Assembly (NCBI GenBank): GCA_937912225.1
Contig: CALDOJ010000006.1
Location: 1-39,564 of the forward strand
Direction of reading: 5' to 3'
From: Candidatus Woesearchaeota archaeon
GTDB taxonomy: Archaea; Nanobdellota; Nanobdellia; Woesearchaeales; GCA-2686295
Length of the DNA: 39,564 nucleotides
The position numbers and the translations under genes were made by a program. The notes below the pieces were generated by a model. The model was not told the origin of the DNA. It saw only the letters and a list, made by a program, of their open reading frames with translations, and did not search any database. Positions 39,157 to 39,564 of this stretch are shown one piece after another; the stretch's first letter is position 1, and each line of letters opens with the position of its first letter.

Positions 39157-39396
39157 TTATTCGGAATATTTTCGAAAATTAGGTTCTATTTCTTCAAAAG
39201 GAGTTCCTTGTTTCTTTAAAAGTTCTATTTCTTTTCTCGGCGCATATATCCAAAAAATTCCTTTTCTTCCATCCAATATTTTACCACTTTCTTCTAAATA
39301 TTCTAGAATTAAATTTAATGTTTGATGCATTATTTTTTTACCAAGTAATTTTTTAATCTTTTCTCTACTAAGAGCTTCATCTGATTTTTTCAACAC
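39157..39396 (-). pseudogene. N-terminally truncated winged-helix antitoxin
   Basis: Matches the C-terminal 75 or so residues of the antitoxin at 15359, with shared KKIMHQTLNLILEYLEESGKI and GIFWIY. The only start in this frame is a weak GTG at 39396, and an in-frame TAG lies just upstream, so about 30 N-terminal residues are lost. The upstream bases belong to a different gene (39377-39547). The module looks partly dead, although the winged-helix core that could bind the toxin remains. Confidence 0.72.
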
Positions 39397-39547
39397 TTTC
39401 TAAGCTATCAGCTAATTGATAAAAACCACTGGTTCGGAAATATCCAACCAACACATCGAAAAACTGAACGGCGCGAAGGGTGCTTTTAAACCTGTCAACT
39501 AACGCTGCGCCAGGTTCATTTGTAAAGAAGGTGAGATCATTATTCAT
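39377..39547 (-). pseudogene. N-terminal fragment of a PLD-type helicase
   Basis: 56 codons from ATG to TGA on the reverse strand. FTNEPGAALVDRFKSTLRAVQFFDVLVGYFRTSGFYQLADSLESVEKIR is the form of the PLD-like N-terminal domain of large SNF2/DEAD-type helicases, where the sequence normally continues ILVG. Here the frame leaves the family after KIR and ends at once. G+C is visibly higher than in the flanks. It overlaps the antitoxin fragment in another frame by 20 bases; the crossover lies in an A-rich stretch (39381-39390). Confidence 0.6.
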
Positions 39548-39564
39548 AATATTTTTATTCTTTG

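Noticed and set aside
1..39564. CRISPR arrays, intact insertion sequences, rRNA genes
   Set aside because: No regularly spaced repeats, transposase motifs or conserved rRNA blocks were seen on reading both strands.

Overview
The window reads as a piece of an AT-rich archaeal chromosome, most likely a DPANN-type lineage (Woesearchaeota/Pacearchaeota-like). The taxonomic call is inference. It rests on three things seen in the sequence: TATA boxes (TTTAAATA/TTTATATA) centred about 23-32 bases before start codons with no leader; GGTGA/GGAGGTGAT Shine-Dalgarno sites on genes that do have leaders; and a gene content dominated by small proteins, tandem Lrp-like regulators, RelE-type and HEPN-MNT toxin-antitoxin pairs, and many unrecognised membrane proteins. 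No tRNA, rRNA, CRISPR array or intact insertion sequence was recognised. Genes are tightly packed and no gene-free stretch exceeds 300 bases.

Layout. 1-2.9 kb: a kinase cut by the window edge, a RelE toxin-antitoxin pair, a small membrane protein, a NADAR protein and a double-length Lrp regulator. 2.9-8.1 kb: a radical SAM/SPASM enzyme with a small upstream gene, an M23-like protein, small membrane proteins and a second radical SAM enzyme. 8.1-9.8 kb: a four-gene reverse-strand operon ending in a uracil-DNA-glycosylase-like protein, with repeated hairpin-plus-Shine-Dalgarno leaders. 9.8-14.7 kb: an HD-like protein, a PlsC-type acyltransferase, a chimeric fragment of an Lrp gene, zinc-binding small proteins, a DUF4258/DUF2283 pair and a winged-helix regulator. 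14.7-17.4 kb: a second RelE module with a palindromic operator, two membrane genes sharing one promoter-leader sequence, and a second double Lrp regulator. 17.4-21.2 kb: two unknown genes, then an intact radical SAM gene and a truncated second copy of its 5' end, with an MNT-HEPN toxin-antitoxin cassette between them.

21.3-28.3 kb is an island of about a dozen membrane proteins. Several carry zinc-binding modules (AN1, C2H2, zinc ribbon) on membrane anchors, and a Myb/SANT-like protein sits among them. 28.3-29.1 kb holds an unknown gene between two imperfect direct repeats that resemble tRNA 3' ends. 29.1-33.3 kb is the most striking metabolic locus: an IucA/IucC-like (NIS siderophore synthetase) protein four bases downstream of a cobalamin-type radical SAM protein, preceded on the same strand by a metallo-beta-lactamase-fold hydrolase and a small unknown protein. 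A third double Lrp regulator is divergent from it. 34.4-36.9 kb encodes a TIM-barrel/P-loop kinase fusion and a helical partner. 37-39.6 kb has a lipoprotein, an OB-fold membrane protein, and a RelE toxin whose antitoxin gene is truncated and joined to the N-terminus of a PLD-helicase gene.

The window mixes core-like DPANN genes with repeated signs of small-scale shuffling: gene fragments, chimeric junctions and paralogous toxin-antitoxin modules. Four radical SAM enzymes in 40 kb, none with an obvious peptide substrate, and the NIS-like/radical SAM pair are the best candidates for undescribed chemistry.
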